Origin: Cordylochernes scorpioides
Lineage: Eukaryota > Arthropoda > Arachnida > Pseudoscorpiones > Chernetidae
Assembly (NCBI GenBank): GCA_030710605.1
Contig: CP092863.1
Coordinates: forward strand, 122,066,203-122,130,202
Length of the DNA stretch: 64,000 nt
Reading direction: 5' to 3'
Both the position numbers and the translations under genes were made by a program. Shown here piece by piece: positions 9,094-19,664 of the stretch. The number at the start of each line of letters is the position of its first letter. The stretch's first letter is position 1. The notes beneath the pieces were generated by a model, which was not told the DNA's origin, did not search any database, and was given only the letters and a program-made list of their open reading frames with translations.

Positions 9094-9560
9094 AACAATC
9101 GATCAACAGTTCAATACCTGCACAAGATTTCTTTCTCCGTCTTCATAATCCATCATTGCACCTTCTTACTTTAAAAATGTCCTTAGAAAATTTCCAATTT
9201 AGCACTTTAACCGGACGCCATATATAGCGCGAGAATTCTTTTTTTTTTTTTCTTCTTTAAAAAATTGGAATTCTTTTTTTAAAGAAAGAAATTAAATAAC
9301 CTTTTCCTTCCTTACTTCCATTCTTGACTTGATTAATATCATTTTGGAAATGTTATTTTATATATGGATTCGTTCAAATATATTTCAATATTTAGTGAAA
9401 TGTAATCCATATAAAGTGAATGTTTTTCTTTTTCAGTTAGATCAAAATTTCCTATTGTCCTTACTTCAATATTGAGGGTTCTGGCTCATCAATTTAATAT
9501 GCAAATTGAAGTTTTATTTTTACATATGAAATAACTTTCTACTATGATGCATAGAATATA
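9094..9560. other. No gene; poly-T tracts and a family P scrap
   Basis: Runs of T near 9240 and 9275. TTGTCCTTACTTCAAT near 9456 and GGCTCATCA near 9483 are remnants of family P. Confidence 0.5.
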
Positions 9561-9643
9561 TTATTAGGTGAACTCTCATAGTAGAACTATGGGAAGGTAA
9601 TTTGTCTAGAATAACCTAAATCAACGTTTAGTTTATTTTTATC

Positions 9644-9657
9644 CCACTAGATGGCGC
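9644..9657 (+). promoter_or_regulatory. CTCF-like motif
   Basis: CCACTAGATGGCGC fits CCASYAGRKGGCRS at every position. The same motif is at 33142-33155 in copy 2. Confidence 0.5.
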
Positions 9658-9795
9658 TCTGCCAGCTAAAAATGAATATCTCCTTTTGATTATTACTATA
9701 ACAATGTTTATCACCCCAATAAAAACTGTACGGTAGTGATAAGGAATAAGCAACACAACCAGGATTTTGAGAATTCAGACAAATACAGTCAACAA

Positions 9796-9838
9796 CCAGT
9801 ATACCATGGTTTCGGACTATGACCCTCATCAGTATAGG
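9796..9838 (-). ncRNA. Type I hammerhead, class beta, imperfect stem I
   Basis: Core CTGATGA, stem II GGGT/GTCC with G-U pairs, GAAA and stem III ACCATGGT are present. Stem I CCTATA/TACTGG has two mismatches. Cleavage triplet GTA. Activity uncertain. Confidence 0.75.
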
Positions 9839-9900
9839 GATGGCTTCATTCTGGCTCATTCCTCATATAATTAAAGGCAGAAGTTCCTATTTCAATACAT

Positions 9901-10689
9901 CAATATCATTCTCACTCTATATTGTTTATATATATATATTTACATATTGGTAGAGAGAAATATGCACATCAAAATTCATCGATGCAATAAACATACAAAA
10001 TGTTTTCGAAAATACAGTCTGCAATAATAAAACTTTTCTTAATAGTTTGAGCCAAAAGACGATCCATCAATTAAGTTTATATAAAAGGGCGTACCTGGAT
10101 CTGTAAAAAAAAAAGAAAAAAAAACAATTTTTTAAAAAATATTTCGAAGAAATTGCTCCCTCTTTATCAATTTATTGCACAGTTCTTCTTAATAATTCAG
10201 TGTTTCTTAATAGCTTTTTAAAATTTGTAAAGCTTCACGCATTCATTTTAACGTTAATAATTTATTTTTAAAACGTGAAAAAAACTTATATTTCACTTTT
10301 AATTTGAATCAAAATTTATATATTTCTTTTACTAGAGATAAATTTAGGATTATAGTATCAAACTGGAATTGTCCAGAAAGTCTTACAAAGTCAGTCGAGT
10401 TACTGCTGTCTGAAATGGTGGCAAATTTGACAGAACTTCTATCAATAGGAAGGTAAAACATTAATTTTACAATCTACCAAATTATTCAAAGAAATCTCAG
10501 CACTAATTGCTGACAATCCAAGGCTTGGAACTAACCTTTAAAACCATCTCTAGGATAAGTGATTTAAAGATGGGTATGCTTAGAGAGGTATAGAAATGGT
10601 AGGAAACCTTGGTAACAATATTGTCTCCTTTGTAGGAGTTCAATGTGAAGATTTCATTTCAATTTTACATTTTACATACTTAATTAACT
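9901..10689. other. AT-rich DNA without a recognisable feature
   Basis: No coding frame of note; duplicated at 33400-34185. Confidence 0.5.
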
Positions 10690-10960
10690 TATTGCATCAA
10701 ATCCTCAAATGTATCAAATCCTCAAATGTATCAAATCCTCAAATGTATCAAATCCTCTAATGCATCAAATCCTCAAATGTATCAAATCCTCAAATGTATC
10801 AAATCCTCAAATGTATCAAATCCTCAAATGCATCAAATCCTCAAATGTATCAAATCCTCAAATGCATCAAATCCTCAAATGCATCAAATCCTCAAATGTA
10901 TCAAATCCTTAAATGTATCAAATCCTCAAATGTATCAAATCCTCCAAAAAAAGAAATCTG
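10690..10960 (+). repeat. 17-bp minisatellite
   Basis: About 15 tandem copies of CAAATGTATCAAATCCT with GTA/GCA variants. Copy 2 has only 7-8 (34187-34317). The apparent repetitive protein frames are produced by the 17-bp period being open in all three frames. Confidence 0.95.
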
Positions 10961-11780
10961 AGAAAACTCCAGGACTATAATAGAAAACCTGAGACGATGG
11001 AACCTAAAAGAGATTGTTTAAACGACTTGAGGAATAAACAACAACAACTTAAGATACGACTTTCTTTACATACCTTTTTTATATATTAATAAAATTAAAA
11101 AAAAAACAGGCGCCATATTGAAATATTTGCGCTTATAACAGAGTAAAAAACAAATTAAAACTTAGAATTAATACCTTTGAAAATCTTCAATATGTATAAT
11201 ATGTAATGTTTTCATTTGGGGAAAAAATTAATCTAGGGATGTGTTATTGTATATAACATGAAAAAGATCGTATTTAGAGAGCTTTCAAGCATGACATATT
11301 TCTACAAGTAGATCAATAACTATGCCTACAACAATGCACTTCTTTATATCCTTGCTTTCAGAAAACCTTTTAGTTCTCAACAAGCCAATTTGGCTGAAAT
11401 TACGTTTTTTTAAATGGATCTTTCAATCTTAACAACGGATAACAATTTTAAAACTGGGTTTCGAGTATCTATACCAAAAAGGATATAATTTAGATGAACG
11501 AGGTTTCAAATTTTGTTGTTTAGGATGGAAAAAAAGGGAAAATGTGTGTTGATATTGGAGATGAAAAGGATGCTGGCAGTATGTAAAGATGGGAAGACAA
11601 ATTGCCAGCTACTCCCCTTGTTGATGGATAGTGTAAAAACAGGAAGTGACGAAAGACTTCCTGCATAATGATGATACTAAATTAGCACTTCCGGGAACCA
11701 TTCATCATCGTACAGTATCTAAATACGTTCAGAGTGGAGAGAGATTTCCTCGAATAACACTTGAGATGATCATATGACAA
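10961..11780. other. No recognisable feature
   Basis: Mixed-composition DNA with no convincing frame; duplicated in copy 2. Confidence 0.5.
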
Positions 11781-12180
11781 TACCACGCCATCTATCAGTA
11801 CCAAATCACGTTAGAACGCCCTTGCATCTTTAGAATAATTTTTAACACTTTGCCAAATAGTTTAATTTTTATTAAAAAGGCATCTCCTTATCGTGAAACT
11901 AAAAGTTGCTGATGGATTTTACCATCTATCGGAATAAATATCAACTATTCTCGTTTATTTTTAATTTTATTCCAGAATTAGCCCAAATACCCATTCTTGA
12001 TTAATCAAGAAAAATCTAATATCGGAAGCGTTTCGGGCTATTGGCCCCTCATCAGTGTAGTGCAAGCTGTACCTCAACGACCCAAAAAAAAAAACATGTC
12101 ATTCAGGCAACCTGAAAAATCATGAAACGGGTAGTTAAGACCAGAATTGCGTGACACGTGAAGGTTTAATTATTGTTTTT
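11780..12180 (-). mobile_element. Class alpha hammerhead element, decayed
   Basis: CGCCATCTATCAG and CCATCTATCGG sites, the AATCAAGAA hairpin, and a ribozyme remnant at 12018-12062 on the minus strand with CTGATGA and GAAA kept but stem III changed to ACGCTT and stem I no longer pairing. Confidence 0.7.
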
Positions 12181-12309
12181 TTTTTTTTCTGACAAGAACC
12201 AAATATTTTTGTCGAAACGTCGAGACAATAAAAAAGACTTTCAAGCCGAAGTATCTTTAATTTGAAGAAGGATGTGTTTCTTATTATAATTCAATAATTT
12301 TTCTTAATA

Positions 12310-12546
12310 CACCTATCCCCCGATTTACACGGTACTTGTCTTACACGTTTTCGCTTTTACACGGTTTTCAAATAAGTTTTTTGTTTTGTTTTTATCGCAC
12401 TATACTAAATGCTACTGTGATTGAACACATGCGCTGTGTACACATCTCACGAGGAATCCCGAGCTTATGTGTTGACTACATATTTTAACCTGTCAATGCA
12501 TTTTATTTTTATTTCTGTGTACACCTATTTTACACGTTTTTCTCAG
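12310..12546. mobile_element. TA-flanked MITE, cut by assembly gap
   Basis: Left end CACCTATCCCCCGATT preceded by TA. The right end is lost in the gap. Complete version at 35680-35950. Confidence 0.8.
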
Positions 12547-12646
12547 NNNNNNNNNNNNNNNNNNNNNNNNNNNNNNNNNNNNNNNNNNNNNNNNNNNNNN
12601 NNNNNNNNNNNNNNNNNNNNNNNNNNNNNNNNNNNNNNNNNNNNNN
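12547..12646. other. Assembly gap, 100 N
   Basis: Exactly 100 N, a conventional unknown-size scaffold gap. It falls inside a small TA-flanked MITE that is complete in copy 2 at 35680-35950. The sequence after the gap does not continue that MITE, so contigs of unknown spacing meet here. Confidence 0.99.
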
Positions 12647-12739
12647 TTTATATAATTATACAGTAAAATTTTCATGAAGTATTTTTCTTCATTTGCATAT
12701 TTACATATAAGTGTGTGACATATTGCATTTGTTTACTTA

Positions 12740-13025
12740 TTACAAGTACATGTGGTACAGGCCATGATAATCATGGTGGGTATTTAGCGACGGTTTTTAT
12801 TGTAAGTGCATCACATATAAACATATGTAGAAAGCTCAGTTCGACTTTTGTACTTACAAATGTGCCAGAGCATCGTTTGGTTACTTGCATTCACTGGTGG
12901 GGGTTGGACTTCTGCAATGGTGAGGGGCTATTAGAAAATAAAAAAAAGTTGATCAAGGCGAGATTCGATCCCGTGTCATGGTTGTTGAAAATCGAAGGTG
13001 CGTATCATTTCCCCCTTCTATCAAC
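12740..13025 (-). mobile_element. SINE with tRNA-like head
   Basis: On the minus strand the right-hand end starts with a tRNA-like part including a B-box-like GGGATCGAATC, followed by a body with CATGATTATCATGG-type palindrome (CCATGATAATCATGG here). Related copies at 15770-15925, 37540-37855 and 50330-50460. The 158-codon frame across it is not supported as a gene. Confidence 0.65.
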
Positions 13026-13189
13026 CCTTATCTACAAACATGATAATCTTCTTATCCTATACCAATACTTACTTACACATCCGACAAGTTGCATAGAGAT
13101 TCTAAAAATAATGTTGGCAATTAGTTTCTTTTTTACTTATATCATCAAATATTATCCCTACAGTTATCACTGCAATAATAAAAATTATT

Positions 13190-13270
13190 GAATGAGAAGC
13201 CTTGGCTCATCAGTGGTGAACCCTCTCAGCGGTTTTACCAAATTAATCTCCATTAAAACTGGTAAAGTTT
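13190..13270 (-). ncRNA. Permuted hammerhead remnant (family P)
   Basis: CTGATGAGCCAAG and GGTAAAACC are on the minus strand in family P order, but GAAA has become TAAA and the cleavage-site strand is gone. Confidence 0.5.
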
Positions 13271-14129
13271 TTTACTGGGGTGATAAACTTAATACATCGT
13301 TTTGATGCATAATTCTTTTGGTACATATTTGCATATATTCTCTAGTCTGTTGACAACGTTGCTACAAAATTACATACTAGAGGGTATATATGTAATTAGG
13401 TAAATTATTAATACAATTTATACAGTAAAACATTCAACCAAATACGCCCAAGTATATTATGACACTTTAATAATAACAGATTTATAATTGTGGACTTAAT
13501 AACATATATTTAAGTACCATTAGTATTTTTCGAGATGTTTTCAATTTTAAGTTTTCATTATTTTCCCAGTAAATTACAAGCCTCAGGTGAAGTTAATTTG
13601 AAAAAGAGTGAAAAAAATTACCAAATAATGCACGCCCTAGAAGGCTATGCAATAAAAAATGTACAGTTTCATTCCCTCTTAGAATCAAACCACCGCAAAC
13701 TTCGAATAATTTAGGGTTAGGAACCTTTCGTCTGCTCTGTAATTTGAATAATTTCTTCCTTCTTCTATTAAACGTCTGGATACTTTCCTGATTTTTTTAT
13801 CTTTTTTAAAATATCCTTTGTACACATTTTTAAGAGTAAAAATTACTTTGAAATTATTATCATTAACAATATCGATGTAGTAAGTTATATGTAAATTTAA
13901 TTATTTTTTGATATGCAATTATTTTCTATCTAATATGTAAATATAGGAAATATAAGACAAGAGTACCTCTCCTTTCAAATTACATTATTTTATTTGTTTA
14001 ATGGGAGAAATGCCCTATCCTCACATGTTTTGCATTCTATCTCAAAATTTCAATTAACAAAATATATTTTATGAGAAATGATAAATACAGAAATTGCACT
14101 GGTTGATAAATTAAGTAGAAAAAAATCAT
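13271..14129. other. No recognisable feature
   Basis: AT-rich, no frames of interest; one octamer ATTTGCAT near 13328. Confidence 0.5.
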
Positions 14130-14935
14130 ATTCTGATCGTGTAACTGAAAGTTCTTGATGGTCTGCGCCATCTGTCGGAATAAGTATAACCACGTGCTCG
14201 CGCCTCCGACATTTAAAGGATTGAAGACTTAGTGGCTTGTTATAAAGTAATGCCTCGAGTTATTCAATTCAAACTCCAATGAGAGACCCACCTCCAGGAG
14301 AGACCAGCAGTATTTTACCCGGTTTATCATGGGATAACGACCCATCTGAGAAGTAAAACCTCCTTGAGCGACCATCAAAAAGACTTCACATTGACATCCT
14401 CCGATTAGAAACCACACCTCTAGAAAAGAACATAGAACATATTTTAGACCTTATAAAGGTAAAATAATGACAGATTCCAATGCGTTTCTTTTTTAATTAT
14501 AATGCAGCAAAGCTTTCGAATGGTAAATCTTTCTCAGGTCCGTTAAAGAGTGATCACTCAAAAGTTTTGCCGCATTTTAATAAGAAGAAACAAATTGCAA
14601 TTCGAGGGAAAAAAAAAGAGCATTTCCTGATGCATTACCACCAACTAAAATTTGCTGATGACTTGCGCCATCTATCGGAATAAATATAAACTAATCGTTG
14701 ATTTTTAATATACCAGAATTGGTCAAATAACATCTCTCGGTTAATCAAGAAAAGCTAACCACATACGCGTTTCGGGCTGTTGACCTTTATCAGCGTAGTG
14801 CCAATTCTGCCGTATTTTTGGCCACAACTCTGGGATAATTTTTTTTTTTATCGATGATTAGTTGATATTTATTCCGACAGATGGCGCAAGCCATCAGTAA
14901 CTTTTAGTTGCACGATCAGAAGATGCTTTTTTTCT
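14130..14935 (-). mobile_element. Class alpha hammerhead elements, decayed
   Basis: Three AGATGGCGC-type sites near 14164, 14665 and 14877, the last two facing each other around a ribozyme remnant at 14760-14808 (minus). Its core is CTGATAA, a G8-to-A change that should abolish cleavage. 14200-14560 between them has no recognisable feature. Confidence 0.7.
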
Positions 14936-15520
14936 CTCAATTTATTCATTCGATCCCAGTACAATTTTTAACTTTTGTATCATTTTTTTACAAATTGCAA
15001 TTCATTATTTTACATTTATAACAAATATGCATATTTCACTTTTGTACTCTATATATAAAAATTGAATAAATTTATACAAATTTACATATCTAACAAATTT
15101 TCATAAGTAAGAGTTATAGACTGTCTCTCTCCTGGAAGATTCTAAGGTTATCCAACGATATAAAAAAGGGAGTTTCCACATCCAAGATACCAGTAAAAAG
15201 TTGCATAGCTCCAGTAGATAAGGTGCAAGCAGGAAGTGATGGGGGAAACGGCAGAAGAACAGTGTGACAATGTAAACGACAGCAGACGGTCTATTCGGGG
15301 CAGCTTGTCGTCTGGAGCCAAAAGAAAACGATGCCAGCCAATCCTGGCTCACCATGGATGACACGTGGACTAGACAATCCTTCAAACTCGCTCGTATATA
15401 ACACCTCCGTGTCAAACCTGCCTGCCATTTACACGGTCACCGTGCTAGTTAGTTAAAACTACACGAAATTACTAACAACTATTTATTGTAAGTAATAATA
15501 ATTATAATACAATATATAAT
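14936..15520. other. Low-repeat segment with TATA-like element
   Basis: 15100-15440 is richer in G+C than the surroundings and not obviously repeated elsewhere here. CGTATATAACACC near 15392 resembles a TATA box. No sustained frame follows it. Confidence 0.35.
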
Positions 15521-15524
15521 GCGG

Positions 15525-15730
15525 CTTATGATTGTAAAACGGCATTTGAAAATTATCCCGCATGTGTTTCTTTTAAACGAAAATCATTACTCTTCACAAT
15601 TCATCCTATCATACTTCATCCCTAAGGTTAGAAATAATCTTTATTTATCCTTAAAATAAATTTATATTTTTTCGTTCAAAAGAAACACATGCGAGATAAT
15701 TTTCAAGTGTCGTTTTACAATAATAATTAT
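15525..15730. repeat. Inverted pair of the AATGCGGCTT repeat
   Basis: Two facing copies, beginning ATAATGCGGCTTATG and ending AGTGTCGTTTTACAA, form an imperfect palindrome. Each arm resembles 4360-4510. Confidence 0.65.
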
Positions 15731-15769
15731 AATTACTAAATATATTAAAAGTTTAATCCTTCCAACGAA

Positions 15770-15925
15770 TGCAAATAAACAAACAGGGTTCTGACACATT
15801 TGTAAGTGCAAAAGTCGAACTGATTTTCACGTGTGTAGACATGTGATGCACTTAACATTAAAAGCAGTCGCTATCTTCTTACCCACCATGATTATCATGG
15901 CCTGTACCACGTGTACTGGGAATAA
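15770..15925 (+). mobile_element. SINE 3' fragment
   Basis: Inverse of the 12740-13025 body, from the AAAAGTCGAACTG stretch to the CCATGATTATCATGG palindrome and GTACCACGTGTAC. The tRNA-like head is missing. Confidence 0.6.
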
Positions 15926-16074
15926 TTTTAAAAAAAATTATAAATTCAATGGCCATATATCGATAAAATTTGTAAAAATAAATTAACTGGAAATATGTTT
16001 CTTTTTAATAATTATAACAAATATTATATATCTACAGACCTTACTTCAATGATAAAAGTTATTGAATGAGAGGG

Positions 16075-16134
16075 CTTGGCTCATCAGTGGTAAACCCTCT
16101 CAGTGTCTTCGCCAAATTAATCTCCAGACAGCTC
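16075..16134 (-). ncRNA. Permuted hammerhead core (family P), decayed
   Basis: Minus strand retains AGCTGTC, TGGAGA, TTGGC, TTTACCA, CTGATGA, GCCAAG and the outer GAGAGGG/CCCTCTC stem. GAAA became GAAG and stem III no longer pairs. Confidence 0.6.
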
Positions 16135-16351
16135 CACTATAATATTGAATTGGGTTTTTTTATAAACTCTGTGTTTTCAATGGAAGACAGCTTAGGGGTG
16201 TTTAGTGAAACCTATGGACATAAGTTTATAGGTCTGTAGAGGTACATACATATAATTTAAAGGTGTTGCATCGAGCAAAGCTCTTATGCAAATATGGTTA
16301 TTACTATAATACTTTTTTCGGCGTGTACAGTTAGCTGGAAGTCATACTTCT

Positions 16352-16395
16352 AGTTCTCCTGTTGAAGGGCATGTTGGCCCGAAAGCAAGAAATAA
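16352..16395 (+). ncRNA. Hammerhead-like motif, A6U type
   Basis: CTGTTGA, then a GGGC/GCCC stem, then GAAAGC. The core differs from the hammerhead consensus at A6. Similar sequences at 21496, 39075 and 46877 share the same change. Confidence 0.4.
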
Positions 16396-16493
16396 ATTTA
16401 AATTACCTTTAATATCAATGCTAAAATATTTCTTTATATACATATTTTCCCTGGAGGCCTGCTATTTTTTACTCAATATAAATATATATTTAA

Positions 16494-16672
16494 CATGGAC
16501 AATTTGATATGTAAACAAGTGTCTAACAGTTACTGGAGAGAGGTATATAAACAAAGATGGGCTTCTTATCACTTATCTGTCAACTGAACAAAGGGGAGTT
16601 GTTTCAAAGATGACGCAAGTGTAAACAGAAAGGTCTCCTGAGACATTGAGTTGATAGCGTCTAATGATTTAA
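16494..16672 (+). repeat. Dispersed 180-bp repeat, inverted relative to 18686-18862
   Basis: Runs from AACATGGACAATTTG to GAGTTGATAGCGTC; the inverse occurs at 18686-18862 with small differences. No coding capacity. Confidence 0.8.
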
Positions 16673-16679
16673 GTATGGA

Positions 16680-17500
16680 TTGCTCTATTTTCAGAATATA
16701 TTTATATGTAGCAAAGGTGATACCTCTCCCTTTAAAATATCGAAACAATGCATTTAGTTCATCGCCCAAGTTTAAAACGTAATGTGTGTGATAAAAAAAT
16801 GAGCCACAACACCAGTTTTGTCAAATTCGAACAAATGCCAATATTAAAATGTATACGATGCTTTCGGGTTTATTGTCTTCATCAATACATACATAACATC
16901 CTACGAAAGGAGTTACATGTTATATTGATATGGGTAAAACTTTAGTACGACTTAGTACTGGCTTTCGTTCTATACCCTTTCGTTTAAAACTGGCTAATAT
17001 GCAAATACTAAATATCTTGATAGAGGGTGCCTGGTCGGCATTTATATTCCTCTATATAAAAGACACTTCGGGCAGAAAATGTTTTATTTTCTCAACGTTT
17101 CGACAAATATATTTTGTTCTCCTCAGAGAAAATAAGAATAAAGCATTTAGCAAAGTGTTATAAAATGTTTCTTAGATTGCAAAAATCATTTTCAAGCGAG
17201 CTTACAAATTAAGTACAACATCTAATACTCCCCCTTTCAATATCATTAATATTTAAATATGAAAATATTAATTTTGTATATAAAAATACTATATATCATC
17301 AATTTATTATTATGATACTCCCCGTATAAGGACTGACAAGTCCGAAAGCTTGAAAATAAAAAATGTGAACAAGAAACTTAACCCTGGAAGCTTTATTTAT
17401 TTTATAATATTATAAATCAGGGAAGAACTTTTATATCTAATACATTTATAATCAACGAAAATAAATCATACACGCCAAAGATAGTTTAAATTTCTTATAA
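16680..17500. other. No gene; decayed hammerhead-like motifs
   Basis: Near 16855-16895 (minus) TTGATGA with GAAAGC, near 17085-17150 (minus) CTGAGGA with a long stem and GAAACG, and near 17333 (plus) CTGACAA with GAAAGC. Each has one or more core changes or poor stem I. Confidence 0.35.
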
Positions 17501-17960
17501 CAGATGGCGCGCTAATGCATCTTATTTACATATATTCATCATGCAAATTCGAAACTATTATAGACGCATATGATTCTTTTTAAAATTCAACAATATCTAC
17601 TGTCCTTATTGTAATGGAAAAATTAATGGGAGGGCCTGTCTCATCAGTATTGACAATTTGACAATTAAACAACTTTATTGACATCTCGTCAATCTTTACA
17701 CTCAAAGGGAGTTATAAGGTAATAATAATGGTAGGAATGAAGAGAGATATATACAATCGACGTAGCCGTCTCATCAGTTGTGAACCCTCCCAGCGTTTTC
17801 TCCAGTTTAATCTGTTTCACCACTGATGAGCCAGGCCCTCCCATTAATTTTTCCATTACAGTAAGGGCAGTGGAAATTGTTTAATTTTCAAAAAAGAATC
17901 TCATACGTGTCTATAATAGTTTCGAATTTTCATAACAGAGGGCGCGCTAATACATCATAA
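17500..17960. repeat. Composite of family P fragments
   Basis: Two inverted family P tails, each with an AGATGGCGCGC or mutated AGAGGGCGCGC site, surround CTGATGAGCC at about 17824 and an unrelated 120-bp insert at 17650-17770. Confidence 0.6.
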
Positions 17961-18089
17961 TATATATTCATCATAAAACATTTATAAGGACTTATAAAAA
18001 GCTTCTTTTTTTTTACCTGATGAGGATAAAAGATTTTGTTGAAACGTTGAAGAGATAGAACTTTTTTTTTCTGAACGAAGTGTCTCTTA

Positions 18090-18150
18090 AGAGACAAGGG
18101 TTGCCTCTCCCGTCAAAATAGACGTCAAAGCCAGACGCCATCTAGTGTTT
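18090..18150 (-). mobile_element. Class beta element end fragment
   Basis: TCTCCCGTCAAAATAGACGTC followed by GACGCCATCTAGTG, as at the ends of 3041-3805 and 43031-43690. Confidence 0.65.
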
Positions 18151-18179
18151 CTTATTTTGAGAATAGAATTAAAAATTTT

Positions 18180-18360
18180 ATTACATAACTGGGTAAAACA
18201 AGTCAGTGGACGAGTAGGTAACACCCTCGATTCCCGACAGTCATGAACCGGGATTGAATCCCGTGTTAACATTTTGTTTAATATGTGAATAACCTTCACA
18301 TATTATTCACTGTTTTAATTATCATGAACTAGGTTGCTCTTGTTGAGCGGTACCTATTAA
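18180..18360 (+). mobile_element. SINE with tRNA-like head
   Basis: Head with A-box-like TGGACGAGTAGG and B-box-like GGGATTGAATCCC, then a body ending GTTGAGCGGTACCTA. The inverse copy is at 21745-21910. Likely RNA polymerase III transcribed, by analogy with tRNA SINEs. Confidence 0.75.
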
Positions 18361-18685
18361 TCTTATTTTGAACTGACATAACTGGGTAGGTCTTAGACCA
18401 GCTTCTTGAAGCCAATGTCTGCAGCGTACTGTCTGAAGCACCTACGGCAGATGTTGAGGTTATAATCCTTATGTTATCATGGTGGTTGGAACAAAAATGG
18501 CAATAGTAAAATCCGTATTTCCTTGGGTGAGAATATATAGATACACAAGATATAGAAGTTGTTCTATAAAAATGAAGATAGAAGAAGAAGGAATAAAGTT
18601 ATAAAAAATAAGTAATATTCCACACGGTACCGGTATGAGCTCAGCTATAAAGCGGCGGTGTTCCACTATGACACTTGAACTGTCC
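18361..18685. other. No recognisable feature
   Basis: No convincing gene; a TACCGGTATGAGCTC stretch near 18630 is GC-richer but not identified. Confidence 0.4.
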
Positions 18686-18862
18686 CTAGACGCTATCAAC
18701 TCAATGTCTCAGGAGACCTTTCTGTTTACACTTGTGTCATCTTCGGAACAACTCCCCTTTGTTCAGTTGACAGATAAGTGTTAAGAAGCCCATCTTTGTT
18801 TATATACCTCTCTCCCCCGTAACTGTTAGACACTTGTTTACATATCAAATTGTCCATGTTAA
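18686..18862 (-). repeat. Dispersed 180-bp repeat, partner of 16494-16672
   Basis: Inverted copy of the earlier repeat, 2 kb away. Confidence 0.8.
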
Positions 18863-18924
18863 ACTGTATATACTATATGTATATATGAAAAAATAGTACA
18901 AATGTGATATTGTACTGGGATAAG

Positions 18925-19640
18925 GTGCATAAATTATGAAAAAGGCATCTCCTTATCGTGCAATTGAAAGTTGCTGATGGCTTGCGCCATCTATCGGAAT
19001 AAATATCAACTATTCTCGTTGATTTTTAATTATTCCAGAATTGGCCAAATACCCATTCTTGATTAATCAAGAATTTGGCCAATTATGGAATAATTAAAAA
19101 TCAACGAGAATGGGTATTTGGCCAATTCTGGAATAATTTAAAAAATCAACGAGAATAGTTGATATTTATTCCGATAGATGGCGAAAGTAATCAGCAACTT
19201 TCAATTGCACGATAAGAAGATGCCTTTTTCATAATTTATGCACCTTATCCCAGTACAATATCACATTTGTACAATATTTTACATTGTGTCGCGGTCTCAC
19301 GCAATTCTGGCCTTAACTACCCGTTTCATGATTTTTCAGGATGCCTTAATGACCAATTTTATGGTCGTTGAGGTACAGCTTGCACCACGCTGATGAGGGC
19401 CAATAGCCCGAAACGCGTCCGTGGTTAGCTTTTCTTGATTAATCAAGAATGGGTATTTGGCCAATTCTGGAATAATTTGAAATCAACGAGAATAGTTGAT
19501 ATTTATTCCGATAGATGGCGCAAGCCATCAGCAACTTTCAATTGCACGATAAGGAGATGCCTTTTTCATAATTTATGCAACATTATCCCAGTACAATATT
19601 ACATTTGTACTATTTTTCACAGTATAAAAAAAAGTTGTTT
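18925..19640 (+). mobile_element. Class alpha hammerhead element, partly inverted dimer
   Basis: One facing half monomer (18925-19080) and a longer plus-oriented stretch of about 1.5 monomers containing one intact ribozyme at 19385-19424. Three AGATGGCG sites near 18985, 19172 and 19508 each follow a GGAATAA/TTATTCC hairpin. Same layout as the 350-bp array but strongly diverged from it. Confidence 0.82.
19385..19424 (+). ncRNA. Type I hammerhead ribozyme, class alpha
   Basis: Stem I CCACG/CGTGG, core CTGATGA at 19390, stem II GGGC/GCCC, GAAA at 19410, palindromic stem III ACGCGT, cleavage triplet GTC with the bond between 19419 and 19420. Every conserved position is present. Confidence 0.93.
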
Positions 19641-19664
19641 GAATAATAAATGCAACTAATATAT

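Larger units (their letters stand above)
9600..9900 (-). mobile_element. Class beta hammerhead element, single copy
   Basis: Contains the ribozyme at 9796-9838 and a CCACTAGATGGCGC site at 9644-9657 beside an AT-rich hairpin. Its counterpart in copy 2 (33110-33400) differs at more positions than the surrounding DNA. Confidence 0.75.
1..12546 (+). repeat. 12.5-kb direct duplication, copy 1
   Basis: This whole stretch aligns collinearly with 27905-35916, with only scattered substitutions and a few indels. It carries extra blocks at about 3041-3825 and 4617-8526, a 34-bp segment near 161 missing from copy 2, fewer 118-bp satellite units (6 against 8) and more 17-bp units (about 15 against 7-8). 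Similarity is lost exactly at the N gap. It is either a true duplication or an unmerged second haplotype; I lean to the latter because the copy ends at a contig end. Confidence 0.93.

Noticed and set aside
10709..10980. Open frames with repeated MYQILKCIKSS
   Set aside because: They follow from the 17-bp minisatellite, whose period is open in all three frames; no start context or conservation beyond the repeat.
12421..12675. Frames spanning the N gap
   Set aside because: They consist largely of undefined residues.
12930..13025. Functional tRNA gene
   Set aside because: A- and B-box-like blocks exist but no cloverleaf acceptor pairing was found; the same sequence heads a SINE.
12715..13191. 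158-codon frame
   Set aside because: Covers a SINE including its tRNA-like head; composition is not protein-like and other SINE copies are not open.
16569..16769. 66-codon frame shared with 18686-18862
   Set aside because: Part of a dispersed repeat; the inverse copy is not consistently open.
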